DNA of 64,000 bases. Source: Polynucleobacter sp. MWH-UH24A (GTDB taxonomy: Bacteria > Pseudomonadota > Gammaproteobacteria > Burkholderiales > Burkholderiaceae). Numbering within the stretch: the first letter of the stretch is position 1; the number at the start of each line of letters is the position of its first letter. Shown one piece after another: positions 23,801 through 35,356 of this stretch. Under the pieces are notes generated by a model. That model made no database searches. It was not told the DNA's origin and saw only the letters and a program-made list of their open reading frames with translations. The translations under genes were made by a program, and so were the position numbers. Location of the stretch: contig NZ_CP061292.1 of the NCBI RefSeq assembly GCF_018687475.1, forward strand, positions 558,001 through 622,000, in the 5' to 3' direction.

Positions 23801-24365
23801 CAAGTCATTCTTGGATGCGCAATCAGCCGATTTAAATGAGGCGATTCAGACCTTGACCGATGCGATTGCAAAGATTGATGCAGAAACGCGTGATTTATTG
23901 CAAGGTACATTTGATCAGGTGAATACGCATTTCGGGCGATTATTCCCAGAGCTCTTTGGTGGCGGTCATGCGCAATTAGTGATGACCGGTGAAGAGATTT
24001 TGGACGCGGGTGTGCAGGTCATGGCACAACCACCTGGCAAGAAAAACAGCACGATCCATTTGCTTTCGGGCGGTGAGAAAGCCTTGACAGCAATTGCTCT
24101 GGTCTTTTCCTTATTTTTGCTAAATCCTGCCCCATTCTGTTTGCTTGATGAGGTGGATGCCCCCCTTGATGATGCCAATACGATGCGCTATTCTGAGATG
24201 GTCTCAAGAATGTCAGATAAAACCCAATTTGTCTTTATTTCACATAACAAGATCACCATGGAAATTGCCAGCCAACTGATTGGCGTGACGATGCAAGAAC
24301 AAGGCGTATCACGGATCGTAGCCGTTGATATTGCATCGGCTGTTTCGATGGTGGAGGCGGCTTAA
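20850..24365 (+). CDS. smc: Chromosome segregation protein SMC
   Basis: A 1171-residue condensin ATPase that organises and segregates the chromosome. Head: Walker A GPNGCGKS (31-38). Two long coiled coils (about 170-500 and 660-1000) surround a hinge (about 505-650, GPWLESKGLKESKRLW to GVQLYAPDS). The C-terminal head has the signature LLSGGEKALTAIAL and Walker B FCLLDEVDAPLDDAN. The start is GTG 20850, behind AAGAAGAA. It is followed without gap by zipA and ligA, the usual betaproteobacterial order. Confidence 0.96.
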   Translation: MQLKSIKLSGFKSFVDPTHFELPGQLIGVVGPNGCGKSNIIDAVRWVLGESRASELRGESMQDVIFNGSGLRKPSGRASVELIFDNADGRAQGQWSSFAELSVKRVLTRDGNSSYYINNQVVRRKDVQDIFLGTGLGPRAYAIIGQGTISRILESKPEELRVFLEEAAGVSKYKERRKETAARLEDTQENLVRVQDILRELEQQLARLEAQAQVASRHNELQTQMKAQQQLLWFVKQTESGKEQEKHANSIRETQVKLEEETAKLRHAESELETMRTEQYALQDVVSKAQGDLYETNAEINQVEAEIKYVQESRQRLQEQVADLQAQLDRWTTQEKEAAQAQRQAEQEFRAASENEAKLQAEFYDLQAQSPSQDERFQLATQALDEARSALASLEQRLVSLQERIHAGAVQFEDATARATRLQDELATMRKPDEEALQMATDRHIMAQRKADEAKAKASQNQEHVPATDAKRQSALDQIQKANQDVQQSEAKLSALTALQASVQAQGKIGPWLESKGLKESKRLWQELKVEKGWEPALESVLRERLAALTGKSLNETLILAKEAPPSRLAILLTDDLESGDIKAPSGFVPFLSRVQASGVISNVLQEWLSNIYIADTLEDALRRRTQLGRGAALVTAQGHLVTRAGVQLYAPDSEQAGMLARAQEMASLEKQLKAQQLIQSELQSELEQANANYQAARAAADQSRIAADQAVQEAHAFEVEKMQLVQAKEQYSTRAAQIDSELSEINQQLKSISEAKTQTEGQLHDANAQKATLESQLATAQNGLEQASASREQLRLAVRQAEMTAQEAAFNTRSLQQRISDLQRDQSTARTQIMELQDRFDANQNELKTLSDEAAQNKLQSLLVTRSEREAALAKARTEQEAMQHQLRQADEARLMLEQTLQPMRDRVVDLQLREQAARLSYEQFTTLLNDDEADFQALAERYSPDLRASSLQGEVTRLNNEIQSLGPVNMAALEELSSSRERKSFLDAQSADLNEAIQTLTDAIAKIDAETRDLLQGTFDQVNTHFGRLFPELFGGGHAQLVMTGEEILDAGVQVMAQPPGKKNSTIHLLSGGEKALTAIALVFSLFLLNPAPFCLLDEVDAPLDDANTMRYSEMVSRMSDKTQFVFISHNKITMEIASQLIGVTMQEQGVSRIVAVDIASAVSMVEAA

Positions 24366-25387
24366 TGCCGCTTGACCAGTTCGCGTCTCAATTGGGTTTG
24401 TCTGAGCTTCAACTAGCACTTGGAGCGGTTGGGGTTCTATTCTTAATTTGGGTGGTGATTTATAACGTCCGTAATGCCCGAGCAAAATCAAATGAAACGG
24501 AAGAGCGTGTTGAGCCAAGTTCTAATACTCTCAACACGGAGCCGCTCGAGACCGCCCCTGTTTCGGTAGACGTATTCAATCAACAACTCGGATCGCAAAC
24601 CATTGATCCTCGGATCGATTGTGTGATTGCTTTGCGTTTTAACCAGGCTATTTCTGGTATCGAAATCTTAGAGGCTCTGAAATCCTGGGCCGATCTTCCC
24701 ATTCCATGGATGGTCGATGGTCTTCATGCAACCGGCCCTCAGGAAGGCGTTTGGGAAACCCTTGAGGCGAATCACTCTTACCTTGAGATTCAGCTTGCGG
24801 TTCAACTCGCCAATCGACGTGGTCCGATTGGGGTTCTCGAGCTATCGGATTTTTGTTCTCGTGTTCAGGCGCTGGCGGAGTCCTTGGATGCCCAAATTGA
24901 TATGCCAGCGGTAAATGCGATGCTCGATAGTGCAAAAGAGTTAGATGCCTTAGCGGCTCAGAGTGACATTTTGTTGGGAATGAACATTGTGTTCGATCAG
25001 CAAACATGGTCTTGGCCTCACATTGAGTCTTCGTTAACGCAAAGAGGATATCGACTAAACACTGCAGCCAACTCTTTTGAATACATGGTCGATGGTAAGA
25101 CAGTCTTTCGAACGGGGACTTTGGATCGGCAAGCGCCAATTGGACAGATTACCTTTCTATTGGAGGTACCAGTTGTTGCCCGTCATTTGCGACCCTTTGA
25201 GCTGATGCTCAATGAGGCTGCCGATGTTGCTCAGGCCTTGCAGGGGCGCTTGGTTGATGACAACGGGGTTCACTTGACCGAGAACTCGGTTTATATCATT
25301 CGTGAGCAACTTGACTCTCTCTATGCACAGCTTGATAAAGCAGGCATTCCAGCAGGGTCAAGCGCGGCTCTTCGTTTATTTTCTTAG
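24365..25387 (+). CDS. zipA: Cell division protein ZipA-like
   Basis: A 340-residue protein with one N-terminal membrane helix (about 16-34), a flexible linker, and a C-terminal domain (about 190-330, LLGMNIVFDQQTWSW to VYIIREQLDSLYAQLDKAGI) matching the FtsZ-binding domain of ZipA. It anchors the FtsZ ring to the inner membrane. Its ATG overlaps the smc stop (TAATG). Position between smc and ligA supports the call. Confidence 0.85.
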   Translation: MPLDQFASQLGLSELQLALGAVGVLFLIWVVIYNVRNARAKSNETEERVEPSSNTLNTEPLETAPVSVDVFNQQLGSQTIDPRIDCVIALRFNQAISGIEILEALKSWADLPIPWMVDGLHATGPQEGVWETLEANHSYLEIQLAVQLANRRGPIGVLELSDFCSRVQALAESLDAQIDMPAVNAMLDSAKELDALAAQSDILLGMNIVFDQQTWSWPHIESSLTQRGYRLNTAANSFEYMVDGKTVFRTGTLDRQAPIGQITFLLEVPVVARHLRPFELMLNEAADVAQALQGRLVDDNGVHLTENSVYIIREQLDSLYAQLDKAGIPAGSSAALRLFS

Positions 25388-27421
<2,034 letters not shown>

Positions 27422-27433
27422 CAACAAAATCAG

Positions 27434-27470
27434 TTTGGTATTTAGGGCTTTGAGCCTTATTCTTTTGGTT
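27434..27470 (+). terminator. Possible terminator after ligA
   Basis: A short stem (AGGGCT-TTG-AGCCTT, with one wobble) is followed by the T-rich run ATTCTTTTGG. It is weak but well placed between ligA and the next gene. Confidence 0.35.
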
Positions 27471-27489
27471 TCTCAATTGACCAATAAAG

Positions 27490-28041
27490 ATGAATTCAGC
27501 CCACTTACTTACAAAGTATTTTGCCACTAACCCCATTGAGTTACTTTGTCAAATCAATCAATTAATTTTGATCAACTCAAAGTTGATATGGAACAATAAG
27601 TTCCAAATTAGCGGCCACATTACCGCCAGCGGACTTGTTATCAAGAACGATAAGGTTCTTCTAATTCGACATCCATTTATTGGTAAGTATTTTCAGCCCG
27701 GAGGTCATATTGATGAGAATGAGACACCTCTAGAAGCTGCCATTCGTGAGGTATACGAGGAAACTGGTTGGAAATGTAGCCCGTATCGTGCGCATCAACA
27801 GATTTTGGATGTAGATTTTCATTTAATTCCTGAAAATAAGAAAAAGCTTGAGGCTGCCCATTGGCACATTGATCTGTGCTATCAGCTTAATCCGATAGAG
27901 CAAGCTCCTGTAAGCGAGAGCCTATCTGCCACATGGGTAGATATCAGTCGTGTTGAATCCCCAAGAGTTCGAAGGGCATTTATAAAAGCAATGCGTCTTG
28001 ATCAGGCCGCTAACACTTCCAATAACTCAGTCTCGAGCTGA
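27490..28041 (+). CDS. Nudix hydrolase
   Basis: A 183-residue hydrolase of nucleoside-diphosphate-linked compounds. The Nudix box GGHIDENETPLEAAIREV, continuing to EETGW (71-93), has all catalytic positions. The N-terminal about 40 residues are an extra helical segment. The substrate cannot be told from sequence. The 3' end overlaps the convergent glnD gene by 40 bases. Confidence 0.85.
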   Translation: MNSAHLLTKYFATNPIELLCQINQLILINSKLIWNNKFQISGHITASGLVIKNDKVLLIRHPFIGKYFQPGGHIDENETPLEAAIREVYEETGWKCSPYRAHQQILDVDFHLIPENKKKLEAAHWHIDLCYQLNPIEQAPVSESLSATWVDISRVESPRVRRAFIKAMRLDQAANTSNNSVSS

Positions 28042-30575
28042 ATTTGTAGTTTTGGGTTCTTGCTGAGGTTACTACCATCAAGCAACATGATGTCCTCGAC
28101 GCGTTCGCCTAGCGTATTAATTCGGGCGGTATGAAGCGATATTTGGTATTTGGCAAGGGCCTTTGCTACCGCGTATAAAAGCCCTGAACGATCTGCCGCT
28201 GATAAGGTAAGGGCAAAGTACTGATTGCGCTCATCCGGTTGGAGGCTAACGCGAGCTTGGATTGGAAAGCTCTTCGACTGTCGGGATAAGCGTCCCATAC
28301 TGGGTTCAGGTAGAGGCGCCGATTTTTTGATGGACTCTGCGAGTTCGTATTCGACTAACTGAATCAAATCACGATAACTACCACCTTCTTCAACTAGGTG
28401 GCTGCCAGATATTTGGAAAGTATCTAAGGCATAGCCATGCTTCGTGGTATGAATTCGTGCATCCCAAATAGAAAAATGATGGCGCTCAAAATAGGCGCAA
28501 ATTCGTGCGAATAAATCCAGTTGGTCTTTGACATAAACCGCAACTTGTAACCCTTCACCTGCCTGGGAGAGTCGGGCGCGGACAATGGGTTCATTGGTAT
28601 GCACGTGTGAAAAGAGGTGTCGGGTAAGCCACGCAATATCGCTCGCTTCTTGGCGTAAGAAAAAGGCCACATCCAATTGTTGCCATAGGGCCTGTGGCGC
28701 TTCATTATCAATTCCCGCTAAACGCAGTTGGGTTAGGGCTTCTTCTTTGTGTTGAATCAGTTCAGACGATGGATCAGGTTTGGCGCCCCCTAGAACTCGT
28801 AGAGTTGCTCGATAGAGGTCCTCCAATAACTTGCCTTTCCAAGCGTTCCAGACTTTAGGGCTAGTACCCCGGATATCCGCAACGGTCAATAAATAGAGTG
28901 CGGTCAAGTGCCGTTCGTCACGCATTCTTTTTGCAAAGGCGGTAATTACTGCAGGATCCGTAATATCTTGCTTTTGAGCAATCTGACTCATCGTTAGATG
29001 TTCGGCAACTAGCCAAACCAACAACTCGGTTTCATCAGAGGCTAGGCCATGCTCTTTAGCAAAAGTTCGCGCATCGCGTTTTCCGAGTTCGGAGTGATCG
29101 CCACCACGACCCTTCGCAATGTCATGGAAGAGGGCGGCTAAGGCAATGATCCAGTTTTTATCAAAGCTTGCAATGAGGTTGCTACAGAATGGAAACTCAT
29201 GCGTATGCTCGAGGATCAAGAAACGCCGCACATTACGTAAGACCATTAAGATGTGTTGATCCACGGTGTACACATGAAATAAATCATGCTGCATTTGACC
29301 AACAATACGCCGAAATGACGGTAAGTAGCGCCCCAGAACACTGGTTTGATTCATTAGACGAAAGGCGGTAGTTACGCCATCGGGCAGTTTGAGTAGCTCC
29401 ATAAACACCGCTCGATTGCGGGGATCCTTACGCCACGACGCATTCATAAGTTGCCTTGCGTTATAGAGTGCTCGAAAGACGCTGGCTGAAAGGCCATTGA
29501 TTGCTGGATTTTGGGCAAATACTAAAAATGTTCGTAATATTTGCTCGGGATGCTTTTGATAGAGCTGAGGATCGACAATATCTAATAAACCTTGGCGTTC
29601 GATAAACATGGTGTTATCGGATCCGGAGATGGGGTAGGTCGTACGCGATTCATTTGGGAACAGGATTGCTTCAATGTTTTGGAGAAGAATCGTATTGAGT
29701 TGGCTCACGGCCTTCGCAGCCCAGTAATAACGGCGCATTAACTCCTCGCTGGCAAGTCGACCAGATTCTTGATGAATACCGGTTTGTTTGGCAAGACCTG
29801 CTTGAAGATCAAATACCAAAACATCCTGGCGGCGCTTAGCAAGTAAATGCAAATTCGCTCGAATGTTTTGCAGTAACTTCTGATTGCGACTCAGTTCTTT
29901 GAGCTCGCGTTCTGTAATTAAACCCCGTTTAAATAAATCGGTATAGCTATTGCCTAGCGAAGCTGCTTTACTGACCCACAAGATGATTTGAAGATCGCGT
30001 AAGCCCCCTGGACTCTCTTTACAGTTTGGCTCGAGTGCGTAGGGAGTTTCTTGATACTTGTAGTGCCGCTGCTGTTGTTCCAATAACTTTGCCTGGAAGA
30101 AGGTTTTGGGATCCATTGCTTCATCGAAGCTGCGTTTAAATAATTTGAATAGGCCGCGATGACCACCCAATAAGCGAGCTTCTAACACCGAGGTGCGAAC
30201 TGTAATGTCGTGTTGCGCCTCGGATAGGCATTCCGAGAGAGTGCGAACGGCCGAGCCAATTTCTAGACCAGAGTCCCAACAGAGCGCAATAAAGGATTCA
30301 AGATTGGACTGCAACTCAGGATCAGTGCTTCGAGCGTCATCAAGCAAGATCAAGATATCAATGTCTGAGTATGGAAAGAGTTCAGAGCGACCATAGCCAC
30401 CAACGGCTAGCAAAGCGGCATCCGTACTGAGATTACAGCGATTCCATAAATCCAGAAGTTGTTGGTCAGTTGCTTGCGTTAAGCGTTGCATCAATTTGCC
30501 GACGTTCTGATGAGCTAAAAAATCAGAACACGCTAATGAGCGAGCATTTTTGAGTGGATGGGATTCCGAACTCAT
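28002..30575 (-). CDS. glnD: Bifunctional PII uridylyltransferase / uridylyl-removing enzyme
   Basis: An 857-residue nitrogen sensor that uridylylates PII proteins when glutamine is low and removes the group when it is high. Order: nucleotidyltransferase motif GGYGRSELFPYSDIDIL (59-75), GlnE-like region, HD domain (ALFHDIAKGRGGDHSELG), then two ACT domains at the C-terminus. ATG 30575 is preferred over TTG 30581. It follows map by 27 bases, so they are probably cotranscribed. Confidence 0.95.
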   Translation of the reverse strand: MSSESHPLKNARSLACSDFLAHQNVGKLMQRLTQATDQQLLDLWNRCNLSTDAALLAVGGYGRSELFPYSDIDILILLDDARSTDPELQSNLESFIALCWDSGLEIGSAVRTLSECLSEAQHDITVRTSVLEARLLGGHRGLFKLFKRSFDEAMDPKTFFQAKLLEQQQRHYKYQETPYALEPNCKESPGGLRDLQIILWVSKAASLGNSYTDLFKRGLITERELKELSRNQKLLQNIRANLHLLAKRRQDVLVFDLQAGLAKQTGIHQESGRLASEELMRRYYWAAKAVSQLNTILLQNIEAILFPNESRTTYPISGSDNTMFIERQGLLDIVDPQLYQKHPEQILRTFLVFAQNPAINGLSASVFRALYNARQLMNASWRKDPRNRAVFMELLKLPDGVTTAFRLMNQTSVLGRYLPSFRRIVGQMQHDLFHVYTVDQHILMVLRNVRRFLILEHTHEFPFCSNLIASFDKNWIIALAALFHDIAKGRGGDHSELGKRDARTFAKEHGLASDETELLVWLVAEHLTMSQIAQKQDITDPAVITAFAKRMRDERHLTALYLLTVADIRGTSPKVWNAWKGKLLEDLYRATLRVLGGAKPDPSSELIQHKEEALTQLRLAGIDNEAPQALWQQLDVAFFLRQEASDIAWLTRHLFSHVHTNEPIVRARLSQAGEGLQVAVYVKDQLDLFARICAYFERHHFSIWDARIHTTKHGYALDTFQISGSHLVEEGGSYRDLIQLVEYELAESIKKSAPLPEPSMGRLSRQSKSFPIQARVSLQPDERNQYFALTLSAADRSGLLYAVAKALAKYQISLHTARINTLGERVEDIMLLDGSNLSKNPKLQIQLETELLEVLAA

Positions 30576-30602
30576 GGCCAAATTTGCGAGGATGAAGTAA
30601 AA

Positions 30603-31439
30603 CTAAGCAGCGATTGCGCTAGGTCGATAGCTTAGGTTGCCAACACAAGCGGGAGCCTTGGGTGTATCTGCAGACCAGGTTAAGACCTCAACGCCATGTT
30701 GAGTGACCAAAACGGTATGCTCCCATTGTGCTGACAGGCTGCGATCTTTTGTTTTCACAGTCCATTGATCCGGCATCGTCCGAATCTCGCGTCGACCAGC
30801 ATTGATCATTGGCTCAATCGTAAAGGTCATCCCCTCTTCTAACACTTCTCCCGTACCTGGCTTTCCATAATGAAGAATTTGAGGATCTTGATGAAATACC
30901 TTGCCAATACCATGGCCGCAGTATTCGCGCACCACCGAATAGCCAGCCTGTTCGGCATGCGATTGAATTGCAAAACCAATATCGCCTAAACGAGCTCCGG
31001 GTTTGACTTGGGCAATACCAAGCCACATGCATTCAAATGTGATTTGATTAAGCCGTGTAGCAAGGATTGAAATATCACCGACCGCAAACATCCGACTGGT
31101 ATCCCCGAAATAGCCGGCTTGGGTGATTACCGTTATATCCAAATTGACAACATCCCCATTTTTAAGCACCTTGTCACCTGGAATGCCATGGCAAATGACA
31201 TCATTCACTGAGGTGCAGATCGATGCCGGAAAGGGGGGGTAGCCTGGAGGTTGATAGTTCAGTGGGGCCGGAATGGTGTGTTGAACATCGCGCATATAAG
31301 TGTGGCAAAGACGATCTAGTTCCCCCGTGCTAACTCCGGGTTTGACAAAGGGGCCAATGTAATCGAGAACCTCGCTCGCTAGGCGGCCAGCTTCTCGCAT
31401 CCCTTGCAGGTCTTTTTCATCAGTAAATACACTATGCAT
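30603..31439 (-). CDS. map: Methionine aminopeptidase, type I
   Basis: A 278-residue metalloprotease that removes the N-terminal Met of new proteins. Metal ligands are in VNLDITVITQAGYFGDTSRMF (two Asp), YCGHGIGKVFHQDP (His), TFTIEPM (Glu) and AQWEHTVLVT (Glu). It is divergent from rpsB, the classic map/rpsB arrangement, with a 185-bp region between them. Confidence 0.96.
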   Translation of the reverse strand: MHSVFTDEKDLQGMREAGRLASEVLDYIGPFVKPGVSTGELDRLCHTYMRDVQHTIPAPLNYQPPGYPPFPASICTSVNDVICHGIPGDKVLKNGDVVNLDITVITQAGYFGDTSRMFAVGDISILATRLNQITFECMWLGIAQVKPGARLGDIGFAIQSHAEQAGYSVVREYCGHGIGKVFHQDPQILHYGKPGTGEVLEEGMTFTIEPMINAGRREIRTMPDQWTVKTKDRSLSAQWEHTVLVTQHGVEVLTWSADTPKAPACVGNLSYRPSAIAA

Positions 31440-31509
31440 AGATCATATTATGGCCGAATCCGATCGATATCGAGTAATTGATTGATCACTAGTGGATTGA
31501 TATTTAAGG

Positions 31510-31624
31510 TATAATTTTGCAATCGGTCTCATGGTGAGACCGAAATCCCAGATCAAGCCATCCAGGGTGGCGCTTTTAAGCGCAGTCAGGACTTGATCTT
31601 AGAACCAACCCTTAGGAGATTGTA
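31510..31624 (+). promoter_or_regulatory. rpsB promoter and structured mRNA leader
   Basis: The -10 box TATAAT is at 31510-31515. The leader then folds a perfect hairpin, CGGTCTCA-TGG-TGAGACCG (31524-31542), and a larger one closed by GATCAAG (31551-31557) with CTTGATC (31592-31598), holding GCGCTT-TT-AAGCGC inside. AGGAG at 31614-31618 serves rpsB. Such rpsB-tsf leaders are known autoregulatory sites for ribosomal protein S2 in other proteobacteria; the role here is inferred. Confidence 0.6.
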
Positions 31625-32374
31625 ATGTCAGTGACAATGCGTGAAATGCTGGAAGCTGGGTGCCATTTTGGTCACCAAACTCGCTTCTGGTCCCCCAAGA
31701 TGGCCCCTTATATTTTTGGCCATCGCAACAAAATTCATATTATTAATTTAGAGAAGACCTTGCCCATGTTTCAGGATGCCCTGAAATTTGTGCGTCAGGT
31801 GGCTGCTAATCGTGGCACGATTCTCTTTGTTGGTACCAAGCGCCAGTCGCGAGAAATTATTGCCCAAGAGGCGACCCGCGCTGGTATGCCATACGTTGAT
31901 AGCCGTTGGCTTGGAGGTACGCTTACCAATTTCAAAACGGTTAAAGGCTCCATCAAACGTTTAAAAGACATGGCTGCCGCAAAAGAGGCTGGTGATTGGG
32001 AGAAGCTCTCGAAAAAAGATGCCCTCACCAATGAGCGCGAGTTTGATAAGTTACAGAAATCACTTGGCGGAATTCAGGACCTCAATGGTGTACCCGACGC
32101 CATTTTTGTTGTAGACGTTGGTTATCACAAAATCGCTATTACTGAAGCAAATAAGTTAGGTATCCCAGTAATTGCTGTGGTGGATACTAACCATTCTCCA
32201 GAGGGTGTTGATTACATTGTTCCTGGTAATGATGACTCGAGTAAAGCGGTCATTCTTTACGTTCGTGGAATCGCAGATGCCATCCTAGAAGGTAAGGCAA
32301 ATGCTGTGCAGCAAGTCTTGGACTCGGTGAAAGAGGGCGATGAAGAGTTTGTTGAAGAAGGGAAGGAAGACTGA
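31625..32374 (+). CDS. rpsB: 30S ribosomal protein S2
   Basis: A 249-residue ribosomal protein with the family start [22 protein letters not shown] and the coiled-coil arm (about 100-150). It shows no truncation. It begins the rpsB-tsf-pyrH-frr operon behind a structured leader. The acidic tail [14 protein letters not shown] is common. The stop overlaps the tsf start (TGATG). Confidence 0.98.
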   Translation: MSVTMREMLEAGCHFGHQTRFWSPKMAPYIFGHRNKIHIINLEKTLPMFQDALKFVRQVAANRGTILFVGTKRQSREIIAQEATRAGMPYVDSRWLGGTLTNFKTVKGSIKRLKDMAAAKEAGDWEKLSKKDALTNEREFDKLQKSLGGIQDLNGVPDAIFVVDVGYHKIAITEANKLGIPVIAVVDTNHSPEGVDYIVPGNDDSSKAVILYVRGIADAILEGKANAVQQVLDSVKEGDEEFVEEGKED

Positions 32375-33255
32375 TGCCCGCGATTACTGCAGCAATGGTT
32401 GGCGAACTCCGCGCCAAAACCGATGCTCCCATGATGGAGTGCAAAAAAGCATTAACGGAGGCCGATGGTGATTTAGCCAAAGCCGAAGAAATTCTGCGCG
32501 TGAAACTGGGAAGCAAAGCCAGTAAAGCCGCCTCACGAATTGCCGCAGAGGGTGTCATTGTTTCCTATATTCAGGGAACAACCGGTGCTTTATTAGAAGT
32601 GAACTGCGAGACTGATTTCGTATCGAAAAATGATGACTTCTTAGCGTTTAGTAATGGCTGTGCCAAACTGGTTGCCGAGAAGAATCCTGCAGATGTCGCC
32701 ACATTAGCTACCCTTGAGCTCAATGGTAAGCCTGTCGAGGCCGTGCGCACCGAGTTGATCGGAAAGATCGGTGAGAACATGAACCCCCGCCGCTTTAAGC
32801 GTTTTACTGGTGGTGGCCAATTGGTTTCTTATCTCCACGGTAACCGAATTGGTGTAATGGTCGAGTACGAGGGCGATGCAACGGCGGCCAAAGATGTCGC
32901 TATGCATATTGCGGCAATGAAGCCCGTTTCTCTATCAACTGCGGATGTTCCAGCAGAAAATATTGCTACCGAGCGCAAGATTGCTGAGCAAAAGGCATTG
33001 GAGTCGGGCAAGCCGGCCGATATCGCTGCCAAAATGGTTGAGGGTTCAGTGCAAAAGTATTTAAAGGAAGTCTCTTTGTTAAACCAAGCCTTTGTAAAGA
33101 ACGATAAGCAAACCGTTGAGCAAATGCTAAAAGCAGCTAATACGACGATTAAATCCTTCACTCTGTATGTGGTAGGTGAGGGAATTGAAAAGCGTCAAGA
33201 CGATTTTGCTGCGGAAGTCGCTGCCCAAGTTGCTGCTGCAAAGGCAACTGCGTAA
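32374..33255 (+). CDS. tsf: Translation elongation factor Ts
   Basis: A 293-residue nucleotide exchange factor for EF-Tu. N-terminal UBA-like domain [23 protein letters not shown] (12-34), the core [10 protein letters not shown] that contacts EF-Tu at about 80-89, then the dimerisation and C-terminal modules. Translationally coupled to rpsB by a one-base overlap. Confidence 0.98.
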   Translation: MPAITAAMVGELRAKTDAPMMECKKALTEADGDLAKAEEILRVKLGSKASKAASRIAAEGVIVSYIQGTTGALLEVNCETDFVSKNDDFLAFSNGCAKLVAEKNPADVATLATLELNGKPVEAVRTELIGKIGENMNPRRFKRFTGGGQLVSYLHGNRIGVMVEYEGDATAAKDVAMHIAAMKPVSLSTADVPAENIATERKIAEQKALESGKPADIAAKMVEGSVQKYLKEVSLLNQAFVKNDKQTVEQMLKAANTTIKSFTLYVVGEGIEKRQDDFAAEVAAQVAAAKATA

Positions 33256-33260
33256 GGTAT

Positions 33261-33971
33261 ATGCCGGGATATCAACGCGTTCTACTGAAGTTGTCGGGCG
33301 AGGCCCTGATGGGTGAGGATGCCTATGGAATCAATCCGAAGACGATTGATTCCATGGTCACCGAAATCGCTGAGGTGGTTCAACTTGGTGTTGAAATCGC
33401 CATCGTGATTGGTGGCGGCAATATCTTTCGTGGGGTAGCTGGCGGTGCGGCTGGAATGGATCGGGCCACTGCGGATTACATGGGGATGTTGGCCACCATG
33501 ATGAACTCATTAGCCTTGCAAGATGCGCTCAGACAAAAAGGTGTTGAGGCTCGCGTGCAGTCTGCTTTACGGATGGATCAAGTGGTCGAGCCTTATATTC
33601 GGCCAAGAGCCATTCGAGCCATGAAAGAAGGCAAGGTCGTGATCTTTGCTGCTGGAACGGGTAATCCATTTTTTACTACCGATACAGCCGCCGCATTACG
33701 CGCTGCAGAAATGGGTGTTGAGGTGATGCTCAAAGCAACCAAGGTTGACGGTATTTACAGCAGCGACCCCAATAAAGATTCAAACGCAACCTTGTATCCC
33801 ACAATTACCTTTGATGAGTGCCTCATCAAAAATCTTCAGGTGATGGATGCAACTGCATTTGCTTTATGCCGTGATCGAAAATTACCTATTCGTGTGTTTT
33901 CGATCTTAAAACCAGGTGCATTATTAAGTGTTGTTCGGGGTGAACCAGAAGGTACCCTAGTTCACGTTTAA
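33261..33971 (+). CDS. pyrH: UMP kinase
   Basis: A 236-residue amino-acid-kinase-fold enzyme that forms UDP. It starts [18 protein letters not shown]; glycine-rich [10 protein letters not shown] and [15 protein letters not shown] bind nucleotide, and [11 protein letters not shown] is the family block. It is 5 bases after tsf. Confidence 0.97.
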   Translation: MPGYQRVLLKLSGEALMGEDAYGINPKTIDSMVTEIAEVVQLGVEIAIVIGGGNIFRGVAGGAAGMDRATADYMGMLATMMNSLALQDALRQKGVEARVQSALRMDQVVEPYIRPRAIRAMKEGKVVIFAAGTGNPFFTTDTAAALRAAEMGVEVMLKATKVDGIYSSDPNKDSNATLYPTITFDECLIKNLQVMDATAFALCRDRKLPIRVFSILKPGALLSVVRGEPEGTLVHV

Positions 33972-33983
33972 AAGGAGAGTGGC

Positions 33984-34544
33984 ATGTCGGCTGGACAAAT
34001 AAAGACCAATGCAGATCAAAAAATGCAAAAGTCCATTGAGGCGTTTAAGGCTAATCTCGCAAAAATTAGAACTGGTCGAGCCAACCCCGGTATTTTGGAG
34101 CATCTGATGGTGGATTATTACGGTAATCCAACACCAATATCGCAAGTAGCTAATTTGGGACTCGCCGATGCGCGTACCATTAATGTGACCCCTTGGGAAA
34201 AAAATATGGTGGCAGTGGTTGAGAAGGCGATTCGTGAATCAGACCTTGGTCTAAATCCCGCAACCCAAGGCACTGTTATTCGGGTACCAATGCCTCCCTT
34301 GACCGAAGAGCGTCGTAAAGAACTCACGAAGGTCGTAAAGGCGGAGGGTGAAGAGACCAAAGTAGCGATTCGTAATCTGCGACGCGATGCCAATGAGCAT
34401 TTAAAGCGCCTTACCAAAGATAAGGAAATCTCCGAGGATGATGAACGTCGTGCCCATGATGAGATCCAGAAACTGACTGATAAGTTTGTGGCAGACGTGG
34501 ATAAATTAGTGGTTGAAAAGGAAAAGGAAATCATGACGGTTTAA
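33984..34544 (+). CDS. frr: Ribosome recycling factor
   Basis: A 186-residue factor that, with EF-G, splits post-termination ribosomes. The three-helix bundle and hinge are intact: [25 protein letters not shown] at the N-terminus, then TPISQVANL and the long final helices. AGGAG lies before ATG 33984, 12 bases after pyrH. A small palindrome (GACGGT/ACCGTC) overlaps its stop. Confidence 0.98.
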   Translation: MSAGQIKTNADQKMQKSIEAFKANLAKIRTGRANPGILEHLMVDYYGNPTPISQVANLGLADARTINVTPWEKNMVAVVEKAIRESDLGLNPATQGTVIRVPMPPLTEERRKELTKVVKAEGEETKVAIRNLRRDANEHLKRLTKDKEISEDDERRAHDEIQKLTDKFVADVDKLVVEKEKEIMTV

Positions 34545-34562
34545 CCGTCTTGATTTGGTCAA

Positions 34563-35351
34563 ATGACCCAAGCCACTACCAGCTCCACGCTCGCCGTTCC
34601 TGCCGTTGGTAGTGTTCCTAAGCATGTGGCCATCATCATGGATGGTAATGGTCGATGGGCAACCAAGCGATTTATGCCGCGTGTGGCTGGTCATTCAGAG
34701 GGACTCGAGGCCGTTCGCAAAGTTGTTGAGGAGTGCGTTAAGCAAAACGTTGAGTACTTAACGTTGTTTGCCTTTAGTTCGGAGAACTGGCGAAGACCCC
34801 CAGAAGAAGTGGGCTTTTTAATGAAGCTCTTTCTTAAATCCCTCCGCAAAGAAGTTACGCGCCTTGCTGAAAATAATATTCGCCTCAAGATGATCGGCGA
34901 CCTTAGTCGCTTCGGAAGTGCAATCACCGATATGGTTGAGTTCTCCGAAGAAAAAACAAAGGATTGCAATCGTTTAACGCTTACGATCGCAGCCAATTAC
35001 GGCGGTCGTTGGGATATTTTGCAGGCTATGCAAAAAGCATTTGCTCAAAATCCCCATCTTGATCCAGGGAGTATTTCAGAGGAGTGGTTAACCCCTCATC
35101 TTTCCATGGCGTATGCGCCAGAGCCCGATCTATTTATTCGCACAGGCGGAGAACAGCGGGTTAGTAATTTTCTTTTGTGGCAACTGGCCTACACCGAGCT
35201 GTATTTCACCGATATTCTTTGGCCAGATTTTGATGCGGCGGAGCTACAAAAAGCCTTTCTTTGGTATGCCCAACGGGAGCGTCGCTTTGGTCGAACCAGT
35301 GCGCAATTGGTGAACGAATCCAACCCGATGCCCCTCTCCGATGCCGTCTAA
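34563..35351 (+). CDS. uppS: Undecaprenyl diphosphate synthase
   Basis: A 262-residue cis-prenyltransferase that makes the C55 lipid carrier for peptidoglycan and O-antigen. [15 protein letters not shown] (about 22-36) holds the catalytic Asp; [13 protein letters not shown] and [23 protein letters not shown] are family blocks. The first 18 residues are a poorly conserved extension. Confidence 0.97.
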   Translation: MTQATTSSTLAVPAVGSVPKHVAIIMDGNGRWATKRFMPRVAGHSEGLEAVRKVVEECVKQNVEYLTLFAFSSENWRRPPEEVGFLMKLFLKSLRKEVTRLAENNIRLKMIGDLSRFGSAITDMVEFSEEKTKDCNRLTLTIAANYGGRWDILQAMQKAFAQNPHLDPGSISEEWLTPHLSMAYAPEPDLFIRTGGEQRVSNFLLWQLAYTELYFTDILWPDFDAAELQKAFLWYAQRERRFGRTSAQLVNESNPMPLSDAV

Positions 35352-35356
35352 TTGGC

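Noticed and set aside
34535..34549. Palindrome at the end of frr as a terminator
   Set aside because: It overlaps the stop codon, has a six-pair stem and no T-run, and uppS follows at once; probably not a terminator.
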